Assembly: GCA_018222805.1 (NCBI GenBank)
Contig: JAAEZQ010000003.1
Coordinates: 1 to 64,000 of the forward strand
Origin: Vibrionaceae bacterium
GTDB lineage: Bacteria; Pseudomonadota; Gammaproteobacteria; Enterobacterales; Vibrionaceae
Direction: 5' to 3'
DNA: 64,000 nucleotides
Below are positions 34,783 to 44,429 of the stretch, one piece after another. The notes beneath the pieces were generated by a model that was not told the DNA's origin, did no database searches, and saw only the letters and a program-made list of their open reading frames with translations. A program made the translations under genes and the position numbers. Position 1 is the stretch's first letter, and each line of letters starts with the position of its first letter.

Positions 34783-35652
34783 ATGGGTAAACATATACCT
34801 CCCTACAATAATAAAAATGAGCCGATTATAGGGATTAACGATGAAGTAACACCACTTTGCTATTTTAACCAAGTTCGCTTAGCGCAAGGTGAGACGTTTA
34901 CTCACGAAGTGGAAGGTTACGAGTCAGTCATCGTCTTGGCTGGTGGTACTTGTAGCATTACGGTGGCTAAAGACGACGACAGTCAGCACTTTGACAATAT
35001 TGGTAAGCGCGCGTCTGTTTGGGAAGGTAACCCAGAAGCTGTGTACGTTCCGCTTGGTTACCATGCTGTGATCGAGTGTGTAAGTGAAAATGCGGACATT
35101 ATGATTGCGGGTGGTAAGTTCGAAGCGTCATTAGAACCATTCTGCGTAAGAGAAGACAACGTAGATATCGTGCAATACGGCTCTGACGAAACGAAAACTC
35201 ACCGAAAAATCAAGCATGTACTGGGACAATCGAATGCCGATAAGCGTGGTCGTTTATTAGTGAGCGAATTGTTTACAGTCGGCGCTGGCGGTTGGTCTGG
35301 TTTCCCACCTCATAAGCACGATGAGGACCGCGTAAAAGAAGATGGTAGCAAAGAAACCTTGTATGAAGAGGTATACCAGTTCCGCTTCAACCCAGACTTT
35401 GGTTTTGGCGCTCAGTTTTTGTATGAACATGAAGATGACCATGGGCCTGTCTACCACGTTAAAACAGGCTCTGTTATCGCGATTGACAAAGGCTATCACC
35501 CAAGTGTTGCAGCACCGGGTTATGAGATGTATTACTTCACTATCATTGTCGGCAAAACATCTAAGTCTCTGATTCAACACTTCGATCCACACCATGAATA
35601 TCAAGTTGAAACCATCCCTGGTATCAAAGATATGATTGCGAAATTCAAGTAG
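34783..35652 (+). CDS. iolB: 5-deoxy-glucuronate isomerase
   Basis: Isomerises 5-deoxyglucuronate to 2-deoxy-5-keto-gluconate, the substrate of IolC. It is a 289-residue bicupin of the KduI/IolB family. The metal-binding block GGWSGFPPHKHDED is visible in the second half, with further ligands in YEEVYQFRF and KGYHPSVAAPGYEMYYF. GGAGAAAGAACA precedes the ATG. Directly followed by the aldolase gene (10-bp gap). Confidence 0.95.
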   Translation: MGKHIPPYNNKNEPIIGINDEVTPLCYFNQVRLAQGETFTHEVEGYESVIVLAGGTCSITVAKDDDSQHFDNIGKRASVWEGNPEAVYVPLGYHAVIECVSENADIMIAGGKFEASLEPFCVREDNVDIVQYGSDETKTHRKIKHVLGQSNADKRGRLLVSELFTVGAGGWSGFPPHKHDEDRVKEDGSKETLYEEVYQFRFNPDFGFGAQFLYEHEDDHGPVYHVKTGSVIAIDKGYHPSVAAPGYEMYYFTIIVGKTSKSLIQHFDPHHEYQVETIPGIKDMIAKFK

Positions 35653-35662
35653 GAGATGACTA

Positions 35663-36490
35663 ATGTTAGTGAATCTTAATGACTTATTGCCTGATGCAGC
35701 AAACTCGGACTATTCGGTACCATGTTTCAATATCTTTGGCTATGAAGACGCACGTGCAGTGGTAGAAGCGGCAGAGGAAGTGAATAAAGCGGTTATTCTT
35801 GCCTGCAACAAAGATGTGGTTGATTTTTATGGTGTAGAAACGGCAGCCGCGATGTTTTTGAATCTCGCCAACAAAAGCTCTGTTCCTGTGTGTCTTCATT
35901 TGGACCATACTTACGAAGAAGACATTGTGTATCGAGCGCTCAAAGCAGGGTTCAGTTCGGTAATGTTTGATGGATCTCAGTTGCCGCTGGAAGAAAATAT
36001 CGCGCGTACCAAAAAGGTAGTGGAAGTCGCTCATGCGCTGGGTGCTTCTGTAGAAGGTGAGATTGGTTCTGTACCTTATGAAGAAGGTCGAGACCACATT
36101 AAGTCCATCTATACAGAACCTGAAGACGCTGCACGATTTGCAAAAGAGAGTGGTGTGGATTGCGTAGCTATCTCAGTTGGCAACATTCACCGTTTAACTG
36201 AGCCGACTTGTACCATTGATTTTGGCCGCTTAGATAGCATTGCCAACGAAGTGAGTGTACCGCTCGTTATTCATGGTTCAAGTGGGATTCGCGATGAAGA
36301 TATGATTAAGCTAAAACACAGCCGAGTGTCCAAGTTCAATATTGGTACTTGCTTACGTCAAGCGCTTGGACATAATTTACGCGGATATATGAACGATGAG
36401 CCGCAAAAGTTTGATCGAATCTACTTTATGCAAAAGGCGATGCCTTATGTTAAGCAAGAAGCGATTCGCAACTTTGAGTTATTATCATAA
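35663..36490 (+). CDS. iolJ: Class II aldolase, 6-phospho-5-dehydro-2-deoxy-gluconate aldolase
   Basis: Splits the phosphorylated inositol intermediate into dihydroxyacetone phosphate and malonate semialdehyde. The 275-residue length fits class II fructose-bisphosphate aldolases. Zinc-binding signs are CLHLDHTYEEDIV and VPLVIHGSSGIRDEDM. The GEIGSVPYEEG loop and FNIGTCLR phosphate loop are present. AGGAG precedes the ATG. Fructose-1,6-bisphosphate aldolase activity cannot be excluded from sequence, but the iol operon location supports the inositol role. Confidence 0.9.
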   Translation: MLVNLNDLLPDAANSDYSVPCFNIFGYEDARAVVEAAEEVNKAVILACNKDVVDFYGVETAAAMFLNLANKSSVPVCLHLDHTYEEDIVYRALKAGFSSVMFDGSQLPLEENIARTKKVVEVAHALGASVEGEIGSVPYEEGRDHIKSIYTEPEDAARFAKESGVDCVAISVGNIHRLTEPTCTIDFGRLDSIANEVSVPLVIHGSSGIRDEDMIKLKHSRVSKFNIGTCLRQALGHNLRGYMNDEPQKFDRIYFMQKAMPYVKQEAIRNFELLS

Positions 36491-36568
36491 AATAGAGTCC
36501 CCAACCTAATTTATAGGAGGGGGACCTGTTCACTACTTTTCGCGTTCGAATAGGAGAGCGTTATAGCT

Positions 36569-37402
36569 ATGGATGTTGAAGTTAAAGTACCTGCCGATTT
36601 AGATACGTTGCGCGAGCTAATCGTAAAGCGTTACGACAGCTTAAGTAGTAGGCTGCAGCAGGTAGCTGATTTTGTCATGGAACAACCTATGCTAGTTGCC
36701 GTAGAGACCATGGCGACCATTGCTCAGCAAGCCAATGTGCCTTTGTCGACACTAAGTCGATTCTCAAATGCCATGGGGTTTGATGGCTTTACGTCCATGC
36801 AGGTATTGTTCAGAGATCAGTATCTGAACCGCCCAAGAGATTACAAAGAGCGCGTTCGTAAAGCGCGCGAAATCGAAGATGTACCTCATGACTCACCTCA
36901 AGCTATTTTTCAAGATTTCGGTGACGCAAACGTAGACGCGCTTGAACAGCTTCAGGTCAGCGTATCACCTCAAAAGCTTGAACGTGCAGTGTCCATGCTT
37001 GACGGTGCTGAAACCATTTATATTCAAGGTATGCGCCGTGCGTATCCTGTTGCTTTCTATCTTTGGTATGCTCTGATGAAGTCTGACAACAATGTGGTGT
37101 TGCTGGATGACCACGGCGGTATGTTATCTCCAATGACACGTCGTATGAATGAAAAGGATGTGTTGTTTACCATTACCTTTAATCCATACGCTGAAGAAAC
37201 CAATGATCTTATAGATGTGGCTTACAAGAAAAAGGTACCTATCATAGCGATCACTGACAACCATATGGCGCCCCAAGGCAGCAAGATGGACGTTTGCTTT
37301 GAAGTGCAGGAAGGGGAAGTGATGGGCTTCCGTTCACTGAGCAGTTCTATGTACCTAGCTCAAACCCTTGCTGTGAGTCTGATATGTCGTGAAGTAAATT
37401 GA
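36569..37402 (+). CDS. RpiR-family transcriptional regulator (candidate inositol regulator 1)
   Basis: 277 residues. The N-terminal HTH_6 domain (RLQQVADFVMEQPMLVAVETMATIAQQANVPLSTLSRFSNAMGF) is followed by a SIS sugar-phosphate domain (IYIQGMRRAYPVAFYLWYAL, FTITFNPYAEETNDLIDVAYKKKVPIIAITD). It is the same length and architecture as the second RpiR protein at 39704-40537, so the two are paralogues. It lies inside the iol operon between iolJ and a TIM-barrel gene. Probably senses a phosphorylated intermediate (such as DKG-phosphate) and binds the TGAAA-N6-TTTCA palindromes. Confidence 0.87.
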   Translation: MDVEVKVPADLDTLRELIVKRYDSLSSRLQQVADFVMEQPMLVAVETMATIAQQANVPLSTLSRFSNAMGFDGFTSMQVLFRDQYLNRPRDYKERVRKAREIEDVPHDSPQAIFQDFGDANVDALEQLQVSVSPQKLERAVSMLDGAETIYIQGMRRAYPVAFYLWYALMKSDNNVVLLDDHGGMLSPMTRRMNEKDVLFTITFNPYAEETNDLIDVAYKKKVPIIAITDNHMAPQGSKMDVCFEVQEGEVMGFRSLSSSMYLAQTLAVSLICREVN

Positions 37403-37501
37403 TCTTATTTATTACCCAAATCCAATATAACGAGTAAGCCTTGCCGAAGAGAAATAGCAAGGCAAATCGCCTTGTTATCTAATTTTTTTGGAGGCTTAAC
37501 C

Positions 37502-38329
37502 ATGCGTTTTGCTCTACACGGAATGTGTTCCCTTCATAGTAATATCATTTCTGATATTCGCCTTGCTCACGATACTGGTTATCAAGGGCTAGAAATTCAT
37601 ACTGAAAAACTTTGGCGTTACATCAGAGCTGGGCTTTCAGCCGAGCAGTTCAAGCAACGTTTAGATCAATTCAACATTGAGCCAACGGCTATCGACATTA
37701 TTGGTGCTATTGAAGTCACTGATAAAGCGTCTAAAGATCAGCTATTCAAAGATACTGAAACCTTGTGCAAGTTCGCTAAGGCCATAGGGGCACCTACTAT
37801 CCAGCTCAACGCATTTGAGGCACTGAATGGTTTGTCTATCGAGCAAAATATTGAACTTACGGCGCAAAATATTCGATCAATTGCGGATATTGGCATGGAA
37901 TATGGCGTCCGTTTCCAGTACGAGGGAGCCGCTTGGACACCTATTGCAAAGCTTGAGGATTATTACCGACTTCATGATGCTGTTGGGCGTGATAACTTCG
38001 GCTTTGTTCTCGATACCTGGCATTTTTGGGCATGTCGCGGCGCGACACTTGAACAAGTGTCTGACATTGATGCGTCGCTTATCTATAACGTCCACATCTC
38101 CGATGGGGCTCGCCCAGCAGAAAACGAAGCATGGCCCGACGAAAGGCTATTACGCGGTCACTTTATAGGTGGAGGTCATATCCCGCTTCAAGAATGGGTA
38201 GATGCTATTGTGGCTACGGGCTACCAAGGATTCTATTCGGGTGAATACCTCAACGACCAAATGTGGGAACAAGATTACCATGACGTCGCCAGTAAAATGC
38301 TACAAGGGATGAAGGCACTCTTTCGCTAA
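37502..38329 (+). CDS. Sugar-phosphate isomerase/epimerase-like TIM barrel (IolI/IolH-like)
   Basis: 275 residues of the AP-endonuclease-2/xylose-isomerase-like family. Blocks include MCSLHSNIISDIRLAHDTGYQGLEIHTEKLWRY (start), FVLDTWHFWACRG (Asp/His ligands), YNVHISDGARPAENEAWPDERLL and YSGEYLNDQMWE. The ATG at 37502 has GGAGG at 7 nt; the frame also extends to a TTG upstream. It is unlike the IolE copy in detail. By context it may be inosose isomerase (IolI) or an IolH-type protein acting on an inositol stereoisomer. The true reaction is unknown. Confidence 0.8.
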   Translation: MRFALHGMCSLHSNIISDIRLAHDTGYQGLEIHTEKLWRYIRAGLSAEQFKQRLDQFNIEPTAIDIIGAIEVTDKASKDQLFKDTETLCKFAKAIGAPTIQLNAFEALNGLSIEQNIELTAQNIRSIADIGMEYGVRFQYEGAAWTPIAKLEDYYRLHDAVGRDNFGFVLDTWHFWACRGATLEQVSDIDASLIYNVHISDGARPAENEAWPDERLLRGHFIGGGHIPLQEWVDAIVATGYQGFYSGEYLNDQMWEQDYHDVASKMLQGMKALFR

Positions 38330-38651
38330 ATCTAACCTAGCTTACTTAACAGGCTAACCGTAGTGGACTGGGCTGAATTCATTGCGGAATGATTAGCTCT
38401 AGTCGCGGGTAAGGCTTCTAAGGCGACGAACCAGTGGAAACGGTTACCGTTTACCACAGTTACAATCTCAACGAGATGGCAGGCTAAAAAAGAAGTGGCT
38501 ATTCAGTCGGGGAAAAGATCATGAATAGGTGAATTTCGATAACTATCTGTAAGAGCGGTCGGATAAAAGAGAGTTTGCCAACTATTGAGTAAACAAAAGC
38601 CTCAGAGAAGATAAAAGCGAGGCTAACAACCATCAAAGGAAGGAATGCAGA
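38330..38651. other. 320-bp gap between the TIM-barrel gene and iolG
   Basis: No gene is seen. It holds a 15-bp palindrome AAACGGTTACCGTTT at 38438-38452, similar in style to LacI/GalR-type operators, and a weak GCCTC...GAGGC stem close to the iolG start. A local iolG promoter is likely in the last 150 bp. Confidence 0.45.
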
Positions 38652-39635
38652 ATGTATAATATCGCGCTATTTGGAGCAGGACGCATTGGACAAGTTCATG
38701 CCGTAAATATTGCTGGCCACCCAGAAACCACCTTGTACTCAGTGATTGACCCTTATGATGTCAATGCGAACTTATTGTGCGAACAATATGGCGCTAAGCG
38801 TCAGTCTATTGAAGAAGCGATGGCGGATCCACAGGTTCACGCCATCTGTATTTGTTCTGCGACAGACACTCACGCGGATCTTATCGAATTGGGTGCTAAA
38901 GCAGGCAAAACGATTTTCTGTGAAAAACCAATCGATTTAGATTCTAGTCGAGTACATGATTGTTTGGGTGTGGTAGAGCAGCATAACGTACCTCTGCTAG
39001 TGGGCTTTAATCGTCGCTTTGATCCCCATTTTGCTAATCTCAAACAGCGTGTTGTGCAAGGGGAGATTGGTAAGCCTGCCACATTGACTATTACTTCACG
39101 AGATCCTGAGCCATCTCCAGCTGAGTACAGTAAAGTATCTGGTGGCATGTTCCGAGATATGACAATTCATGATCTTGATATGGCGAGATTTATCCTCGGA
39201 GAAGACCCAATAGCCGTCACGGCACACGGTAGTTGCATGATTGATGAAGATATTGGCAAAGCGGGTGATATAGACACGGGTGTGGTTGTACTAACGTTTG
39301 CTTCAGGGGCTACCGCGACGATTCAAAACAGCCGTAAATCTGGCTATGGCTATGATCAGCGTATCGAGCTGCATGGCCAATTGGGAATGCTTAAAGTCGA
39401 TAACGTTCGAGAGAATTTAGTTAGCGTCACATCAAGTGAAGGTAAACAAAGTGCAAAACCGCTTCATTTCTTCTTAGAGCGCTATAAAGACGCTTATATT
39501 GCTGAATGGCAACATTTTGTTGATGTCCTCAACGGCAGTCAACCTAGCTGTTCTGGCGTAGACGGCGCATTTGCACTGAAGTTGGCGGATACCGCTATCC
39601 AGTCGATGAAGGAAAACAAGACGATATTTCTCTAA
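38652..39635 (+). CDS. iolG: Inositol 2-dehydrogenase
   Basis: Oxidises myo-inositol to 2-keto-myo-inositol with NAD, the first step. 327 residues, Gfo/Idh/MocA family. The Rossmann signature is IALFGAGRIGQVHAVNIAGHPE, the EKP motif FCEKPIDLD, and the C-terminal dehydrogenase domain includes GGMFRDMTIHDLDMARFILGE with the catalytic Asp-x-x-x-His pattern. AAGGAAGGAATGCAGA precedes the ATG. It is followed by a strong terminator and convergent with the second RpiR gene. Confidence 0.93.
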   Translation: MYNIALFGAGRIGQVHAVNIAGHPETTLYSVIDPYDVNANLLCEQYGAKRQSIEEAMADPQVHAICICSATDTHADLIELGAKAGKTIFCEKPIDLDSSRVHDCLGVVEQHNVPLLVGFNRRFDPHFANLKQRVVQGEIGKPATLTITSRDPEPSPAEYSKVSGGMFRDMTIHDLDMARFILGEDPIAVTAHGSCMIDEDIGKAGDIDTGVVVLTFASGATATIQNSRKSGYGYDQRIELHGQLGMLKVDNVRENLVSVTSSEGKQSAKPLHFFLERYKDAYIAEWQHFVDVLNGSQPSCSGVDGAFALKLADTAIQSMKENKTIFL

Positions 39636-39645
39636 TGAGACATTG

Positions 39646-39677
39646 AAAATGCCCCGAACGAATCGGGGCATTTTTTT
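39646..39677 (+). terminator. Strong intrinsic terminator after iolG
   Basis: AAAATGCCCCGA (39646-39657) pairs with TCGGGGCATTTT (39663-39674), followed by more T. The A tract on the other side makes it work in both directions for the convergent iolG and rpiR genes. Confidence 0.92.
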
Positions 39678-39703
39678 AAGTGTTTTTGTTTATGAAGGTG
39701 CAT

Positions 39704-40537
39704 CTAAGATGCCGTACCTTCTCCAACGGCCATCGCAACAGCCATGCTTTGTACCAAACACAATGAAGCGGACTGCGAGCGAAAGGCGTCGACTCTCGCT
39801 TCTTTTATCACGAAACAGACGTCGCTGAATGCAACAAGAGGGCTGACCTGGCTGTCAGTAATCACTATCTGTTTTGCTCCCACCTTGGATGCAACCTCAC
39901 TTAACGCCACTGTTTCACAGGCGTAGGGGCTAAAACTGATGGCCACGACTGCATCATTGGCTCCAATCATACTAAGTTGCTCTTCATACATGCCACCGAG
40001 TCCATCGATTAGGAAAGCTCGTTTATTGAGATGTCTTAGTGCGTAAGTGAAGTAGGACGCCACACTAAAAGAGCGCCGTAAACCAATAAGGTAGATGTTT
40101 TCACAGCTCTGCAGGATATCAATAGCGCGGCTTAGATCTTCTTCAGATGCTTGTGAAGCCAGGAGGCTCAAAGCTTCTGAATTGGCGTTAGCAAACTCTT
40201 GTAGAATATGTTTTGGGCTTTCTGGCGCAAGATGCTCAGCCTTCATTTGCTTGTGAAGACGTGCGCGGTCAGTATAGCTCGATGTCTCTTCAACGATCTT
40301 GTTTCGAAATAGTTGTTTCATCTCATTGAACCCACTAAAGCTGAAAGCGTTAGCAAAGCGAATGAGTGTTGAAGGTGGTACCTGCGCTTTTTGGGCGATG
40401 ACGGCCACAGTTTCGAGAGCGATGTCGCTTGGGTTATCGAGTACATATTTCGCGACTTGCTGCAGTCGTTTGCTTAGGTGGGGATACTCTTCTCGTATCC
40501 GTTCTTGTAATTCACTTAATGTAGCTGCCGCTGACAT
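39704..40537 (-). CDS. RpiR-family transcriptional regulator (candidate inositol regulator 2)
   Basis: 277 residues. N-terminal HTH (RLQQVAKYVLDNPSDIALETVAVIAQKAQVPPSTLIRFANAFSFSGFNEMKQLF) and C-terminal SIS domain (IYLIGLRRSFSVASYFTYAL, VAISFSPYACETVALSEVASKVGAKQIVITD). Closely similar in organisation to the other RpiR protein (36569). A TGAAA-N6-TTTCA site lies at 40599-40614, about 60 bp before its start, suggesting autoregulation. The ABC importer gene cluster ends 220 bp upstream with its own terminator, so this gene has its own promoter. Confidence 0.87.
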   Translation of the reverse strand: MSAAATLSELQERIREEYPHLSKRLQQVAKYVLDNPSDIALETVAVIAQKAQVPPSTLIRFANAFSFSGFNEMKQLFRNKIVEETSSYTDRARLHKQMKAEHLAPESPKHILQEFANANSEALSLLASQASEEDLSRAIDILQSCENIYLIGLRRSFSVASYFTYALRHLNKRAFLIDGLGGMYEEQLSMIGANDAVVAISFSPYACETVALSEVASKVGAKQIVITDSQVSPLVAFSDVCFVIKEARVDAFRSQSASLCLVQSMAVAMAVGEGTAS

Positions 40538-40598
40538 GGCGCTCTCCGAAAACTAAACCGATAGGTATTTCAATAAAATACCTCAATCGTATCTATAT

Positions 40599-40614
40599 TG
40601 AAATGTTTGTTTCA
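40599..40614. promoter_or_regulatory. Operator-like TGAAA-N6-TTTCA site upstream of the second RpiR gene
   Basis: TGAAATGTTTGTTTCA matches the inositol-region motif in both arms (TGAAA/TTTCA). It lies about 60 bp upstream of the minus-strand rpiR start at 40537. Confidence 0.5.
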
Positions 40615-40651
40615 TTATCTAGATAATGGGGAAAGTGGGGGAGGAGTTATG

Positions 40652-40675
40652 AAAAAAGCGCCTTAAAAAAGGCGC
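40652..40675 (-). terminator. Intrinsic terminator for the Rbs-type ABC operon
   Basis: On the minus strand GCGCCTT pairs with AAGGCGC around four T and is followed by six T (plus-strand stems 40658-40664 and 40669-40675, A tract 40652-40657). It ends the SBP-ATPase-permease operon. Confidence 0.85.
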
Positions 40676-40755
40676 GTTGAGCGAAATTGAGAGCGACGTT
40701 TACAAGGTATACTCGTCGCCTCGTACCCTACTTACTCAAATTAACAGGAAAGGAA

Positions 40756-41775
40756 CTATTTACTCTTCTTGTGTCGTTTCATATCAAACATTACCGCGAA
40801 GATGATTACTAAACCTTTTACTACTTGCTGCCAGTATGCTGATACATTGAGTAGGTCAAGACCGTTTTGCAGTACACCCATGATCATTGTGCCGATGATG
40901 GTGCCTTGAATAGTACCAATACCACCCGCGTGAGAAACGCCACCAACGGTCGCCGCTGCGATAGCGTCCAGCTCATACATCACACCCAGACCAGGTTGTC
41001 CCGAGTTAATACGTGCAGCCAAAATTAGTGCTGAAATACCCGCTAGTAAACCGGCATAGGTATACACTAAAATCTTATAACGCTTAACGTTGATACCGGA
41101 TACATAGGCTGCGGTTTCGTTACCACCAATGGCATAGGCATATTTACCGAAGCGTGTGTAGTTAAGTAAGACATAAGAAACAAAAGCCATAAATGCAAAG
41201 ATCAATACTGGTACTGGGATGCCTAACACACTACCTTGACCAATCCATTGGTAAGAGTCGATAAGGCTACTTACCGGACGTCCATCTGAGTACAGCAGCG
41301 CAGCACCACGAGCCACGATCATCATACCCAGTGTTGCAATAAATGGTGGAATCCCCGTGTAAGCGATGAGAGCACCATTGATATATCCACAGATCGCACC
41401 CACAGCCAGAGCTGCAATGATTGGTACGATAATAGGAAGCTCAGGCATGGCTGGATACATTCTCATCGACCAGTCGATGGTCTGTGCCATACTCGCCGAT
41501 ACGACAGCGGCGACCGCCAAAACTGAACCCGACGAAAGGTCTATACCGCGGGTGATAATGATGATCGTCACGCCAAGTGCAAGTAAGCCAATACTCGCCA
41601 TTTGCGTAAGAACGTTCATTAGGTTCGCTACGGATAAAAATACAGGGGAAAGAATGGACATAACGATACACATAAAGGCGAACACAACGTATATCGCGTA
41701 CTTGGAAACCATTCTTTTGAGGTTGTTTTGTGCTTGACCTTCACCTGAGGTCGCTTTTATCAATTTTGCAATCAT
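40756..41775 (-). CDS. ABC transporter permease, RbsC/inositol type
   Basis: A 339-residue inner-membrane permease of the ribose/xylose/inositol importer class. It has about 8-10 hydrophobic segments, with family blocks [42 protein letters not shown] and [25 protein letters not shown] ([16 protein letters not shown]). AAGGAATGCAGTT precedes the ATG. Third gene in the operon after the binding protein and ATPase. The location between iolG and the second iolC makes myo-inositol or an isomer the likely cargo, as in IatP-type permeases of other bacteria. Confidence 0.9.
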   Translation of the reverse strand: MIAKLIKATSGEGQAQNNLKRMVSKYAIYVVFAFMCIVMSILSPVFLSVANLMNVLTQMASIGLLALGVTIIIITRGIDLSSGSVLAVAAVVSASMAQTIDWSMRMYPAMPELPIIVPIIAALAVGAICGYINGALIAYTGIPPFIATLGMMIVARGAALLYSDGRPVSSLIDSYQWIGQGSVLGIPVPVLIFAFMAFVSYVLLNYTRFGKYAYAIGGNETAAYVSGINVKRYKILVYTYAGLLAGISALILAARINSGQPGLGVMYELDAIAAATVGGVSHAGGIGTIQGTIIGTMIMGVLQNGLDLLNVSAYWQQVVKGLVIIFAVMFDMKRHKKSK

Positions 41776-41862
41776 AACTGCATTCCTTGAGTTACTACTT
41801 TGTACTTTACGCTTTACAACGAGAAGTGTGAGTTCTTTAAGCTTGCGGGACTCAACAGATTT

Positions 41863-43356
41863 TTAGTTGAGAGCCATCGACATGATTTTCTGCTGAGTGG
41901 CCTCAGCCCCTTCTATTTGGCCTTTCATTTTGCCTTCATGCATGACTAGGATTCGGTCGCTCATGCCCATAACCTCAGGTAACTCTGAAGAGATCATCAC
42001 TAAGCTTTTGCCCATTCCGGTCAACAACCGCATCAGTTTGTAGATTTCCGATTTAGCACCGACATCAATGCCTCGGGTAGGTTCATCCAAGAACAGGATA
42101 TCTGGTTTAGTCAGCATCCATCGCGCCAACAGTACTTTCTGCTGGTTTCCGCCACTTAGGTTTTCAATCATTTCATGCATGCCAGGTGTTTTGACTCTCA
42201 GCTTGCTGCAGTGCTCTTCGCTATCCTTTTTCATCTTTCGAATATCAAGCACGTTAACGACTTTATTTCGATAAGCATCTAGGTGGGCGATTGACGTATT
42301 AGCAAATATATCCAGCATTAGATACAAGCCTGAATGGCGACGGTCTTCAGTAAGAAATGCCATTTTGTGAGATATTGCATCTTGAGGAGAGGTGATTTCT
42401 ACGCTATTCCCATTGATGCGGATAACTCCCGCACTTTTTTCTCTTACGCCAAACAGAGTCTCTATTAATTCTGTTCTACCAGCACCAACAAGACCTGCAA
42501 TTCCCAGGATTTCACCTTCATGTAGCTTGAAGTTAATGTTCTCGAACACACCATCGACCGTCAGATCGGTAACTTCCAGCCGAGTTTTGCCAGGTTTGGC
42601 GGTAGGTGGTGGGAAAACGTCACCAAGATCACGTCCTACCATCATCTGGACGAGTTCTTCGTTGTCGGTTTCGTTGGCGACACGCTCACCAACAAAGCAC
42701 CCATCACGGAATACAGTAATGTCATCGCAAATTCGGAAAATTTCGTCCATCTTATGGCTGATATACACGACAGCACAGCCGCGAGACTTCAACATTTCGA
42801 TGATCTCGAAGAGGTGATCAACTTCTTTGTCTGTAAGAGCTGAAGTTGGTTCATCCATAATGATAATTTCTGAGTGATAGGAAATCGCTTTGGCTATCTC
42901 GACCATCTGCATTGTTGCAACAGTTAAATCACTCATTGGTGTTCTCGGATCGAGGTTCAAATCGAGCTTCTGTAGCAATTCTTCCGTATCTTTATACATC
43001 TTTGCGTGATCGACGAGACGGAGAGGACCTTTTAGTGGCTCTCTTCCTAGCCAGATGTTTTCAGCAATACTGCGATGCAAGATTGGGGATAGTTCTTGGT
43101 GAATCATTGAAATTCCTGCCTCTAGTGCTTCTTTCGCACCATGAAACTCAACGGGTTCACCTTTGTAATGGATGGTGCCACTATCGCGTTGATAGATCCC
43201 AAACATTACTTTCATTAGGGTGGATTTCCCAGCGCCGTTCTCACCCATTAGTGCCATTACGCGGCCACTTTTTAATGTGAGTTGCACGTTATCCAGCGCT
43301 TTAACACCAGGGAAAGTTTTAGTGATTCCACGCATTTCGAGTAAGACTTGACTCAT
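41863..43356 (-). CDS. ABC transporter ATP-binding protein, RbsA type (two ATPase domains)
   Basis: 497 residues with two fused ABC domains, as usual in carbohydrate importers of the CUT2 class. The first half has Walker A GENGAGKST, a diverged signature region (VATMQMVEIAKA) and Walker B IIIMDEPTSAL. The second half has the degenerate Walker A GLVGAGRTE, signature LSGGNQQKVLLARWM and Walker B ILFLDEPTRGIDVG. This asymmetry is normal for the family. It powers import of the sugar alcohol captured by the upstream lipoprotein and passed through the downstream permease. Confidence 0.92.
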   Translation of the reverse strand: MSQVLLEMRGITKTFPGVKALDNVQLTLKSGRVMALMGENGAGKSTLMKVMFGIYQRDSGTIHYKGEPVEFHGAKEALEAGISMIHQELSPILHRSIAENIWLGREPLKGPLRLVDHAKMYKDTEELLQKLDLNLDPRTPMSDLTVATMQMVEIAKAISYHSEIIIMDEPTSALTDKEVDHLFEIIEMLKSRGCAVVYISHKMDEIFRICDDITVFRDGCFVGERVANETDNEELVQMMVGRDLGDVFPPPTAKPGKTRLEVTDLTVDGVFENINFKLHEGEILGIAGLVGAGRTELIETLFGVREKSAGVIRINGNSVEITSPQDAISHKMAFLTEDRRHSGLYLMLDIFANTSIAHLDAYRNKVVNVLDIRKMKKDSEEHCSKLRVKTPGMHEMIENLSGGNQQKVLLARWMLTKPDILFLDEPTRGIDVGAKSEIYKLMRLLTGMGKSLVMISSELPEVMGMSDRILVMHEGKMKGQIEGAEATQQKIMSMALN

Positions 43357-43421
43357 AATATTTCTACTCCGAAAAATGCTCCGTATCCAAAAAAGGGGGA
43401 ATGAATACAGAGCATGGGGTG

Positions 43422-44429
43422 TTAACCTTTGTGTTTCGCTTCGAATGCTTCTATATTGTCTTGAGTGACAAGCTCGGCTGGTATCCAGGTAACTTGGTCG
43501 TGTTGATTGCCTTTTACTGCATCAACAGCAGCGTCAATAGCACCGCGAGCTTGGCCTGCACCATCCTGGAAAACAGTCGCACTTAACGCACCTTTCTTAA
43601 CTGCGACAAGTCCATCTGGAGTTGCGTCTACGCCAACTACGACTGTGTCATCTAGTCTGCCAGCGGCTTGCAGTGCTTGAATTGCGCCTAATGCCATGTC
43701 GTCGTTGTTCGCTACAATGACATCCAGTTTATCGCCCGAATTTAGCCAGTTCTCCATTACCATCATGCCTTGTGAGCGTTGCCATAGGCCAGTTTGCTTT
43801 CTAACAATTTTGAAATTTGGATTATTTGCTAAGTAGTCTTCTACACCTTTGGTTCGCATGATTGCGGCCTCGTGAGTCAGCATACCCATGAGAATGGCAA
43901 CATTACCGCCATTAACAGAGTCTGAAATGTACTGAGCTTGAGTTTCACCAAACTTCAATTCTTCAGAACCAACGTAAAATACGCTGTCAGGGAGGTAGTC
44001 TGGTCGGCGGTTCAGATAAACAAGCTGAATGCCAGATTTTATGATGCGGTCAGTAAGCGGCTGTGTTGCATCGGTGTTCACTGGAACCAGAATAATTGCG
44101 TCCATTTGTTGAACGATGAAGTTTTCTATTTGCCCTAATTGTTTTGCAGCATCTTCCTTGGCATCGACATATGTAAGCTCGACTTTACCGTCGAACTGGT
44201 CTGCATATTTATCCATCGCGTCTTTCATGTAGACCATAAATGTGTCATCAAAGTTAGGTATAGCGACACCAATTCTAGTGACATCGGCTTTTTTTTCTTC
44301 TTGTCCACAAGCCGTTAGGACAATCAGGCCCAGCACCACCAATGTACCTTTAAATAGTGCTTTTGTTTTCGAACCGAGTATTAACATTTTATCCAGCAGC
44401 ATAGTAATCCCTTGTTTCTTCGTTGGCAT
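43422..44429 (-). CDS. ABC transporter sugar/inositol-binding protein (putative lipoprotein)
   Basis: About 335 residues. An extended N-terminus precedes a hydrophobic segment ending in VLTACGQ, a lipobox (LTAC), so the mature protein would be lipid-anchored. That is less common in Gram-negatives than free periplasmic RbsB-type proteins. The mature part is a CUT2 ribose-binding-like fold (TRIGVAIPNFDDTFMVYMKDAMDKYA, IDAIILVPVNTDA-like text, NNDDMALGAIQALQAAGR). I chose the ATG at 44429, which has AGGAGG 5 nt upstream, over the frame start at 44453. It heads the importer operon and is divergent from the fused iolC gene. Confidence 0.85.
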   Translation of the reverse strand: MPTKKQGITMLLDKMLILGSKTKALFKGTLVVLGLIVLTACGQEEKKADVTRIGVAIPNFDDTFMVYMKDAMDKYADQFDGKVELTYVDAKEDAAKQLGQIENFIVQQMDAIILVPVNTDATQPLTDRIIKSGIQLVYLNRRPDYLPDSVFYVGSEELKFGETQAQYISDSVNGGNVAILMGMLTHEAAIMRTKGVEDYLANNPNFKIVRKQTGLWQRSQGMMVMENWLNSGDKLDVIVANNDDMALGAIQALQAAGRLDDTVVVGVDATPDGLVAVKKGALSATVFQDGAGQARGAIDAAVDAVKGNQHDQVTWIPAELVTQDNIEAFEAKHKG

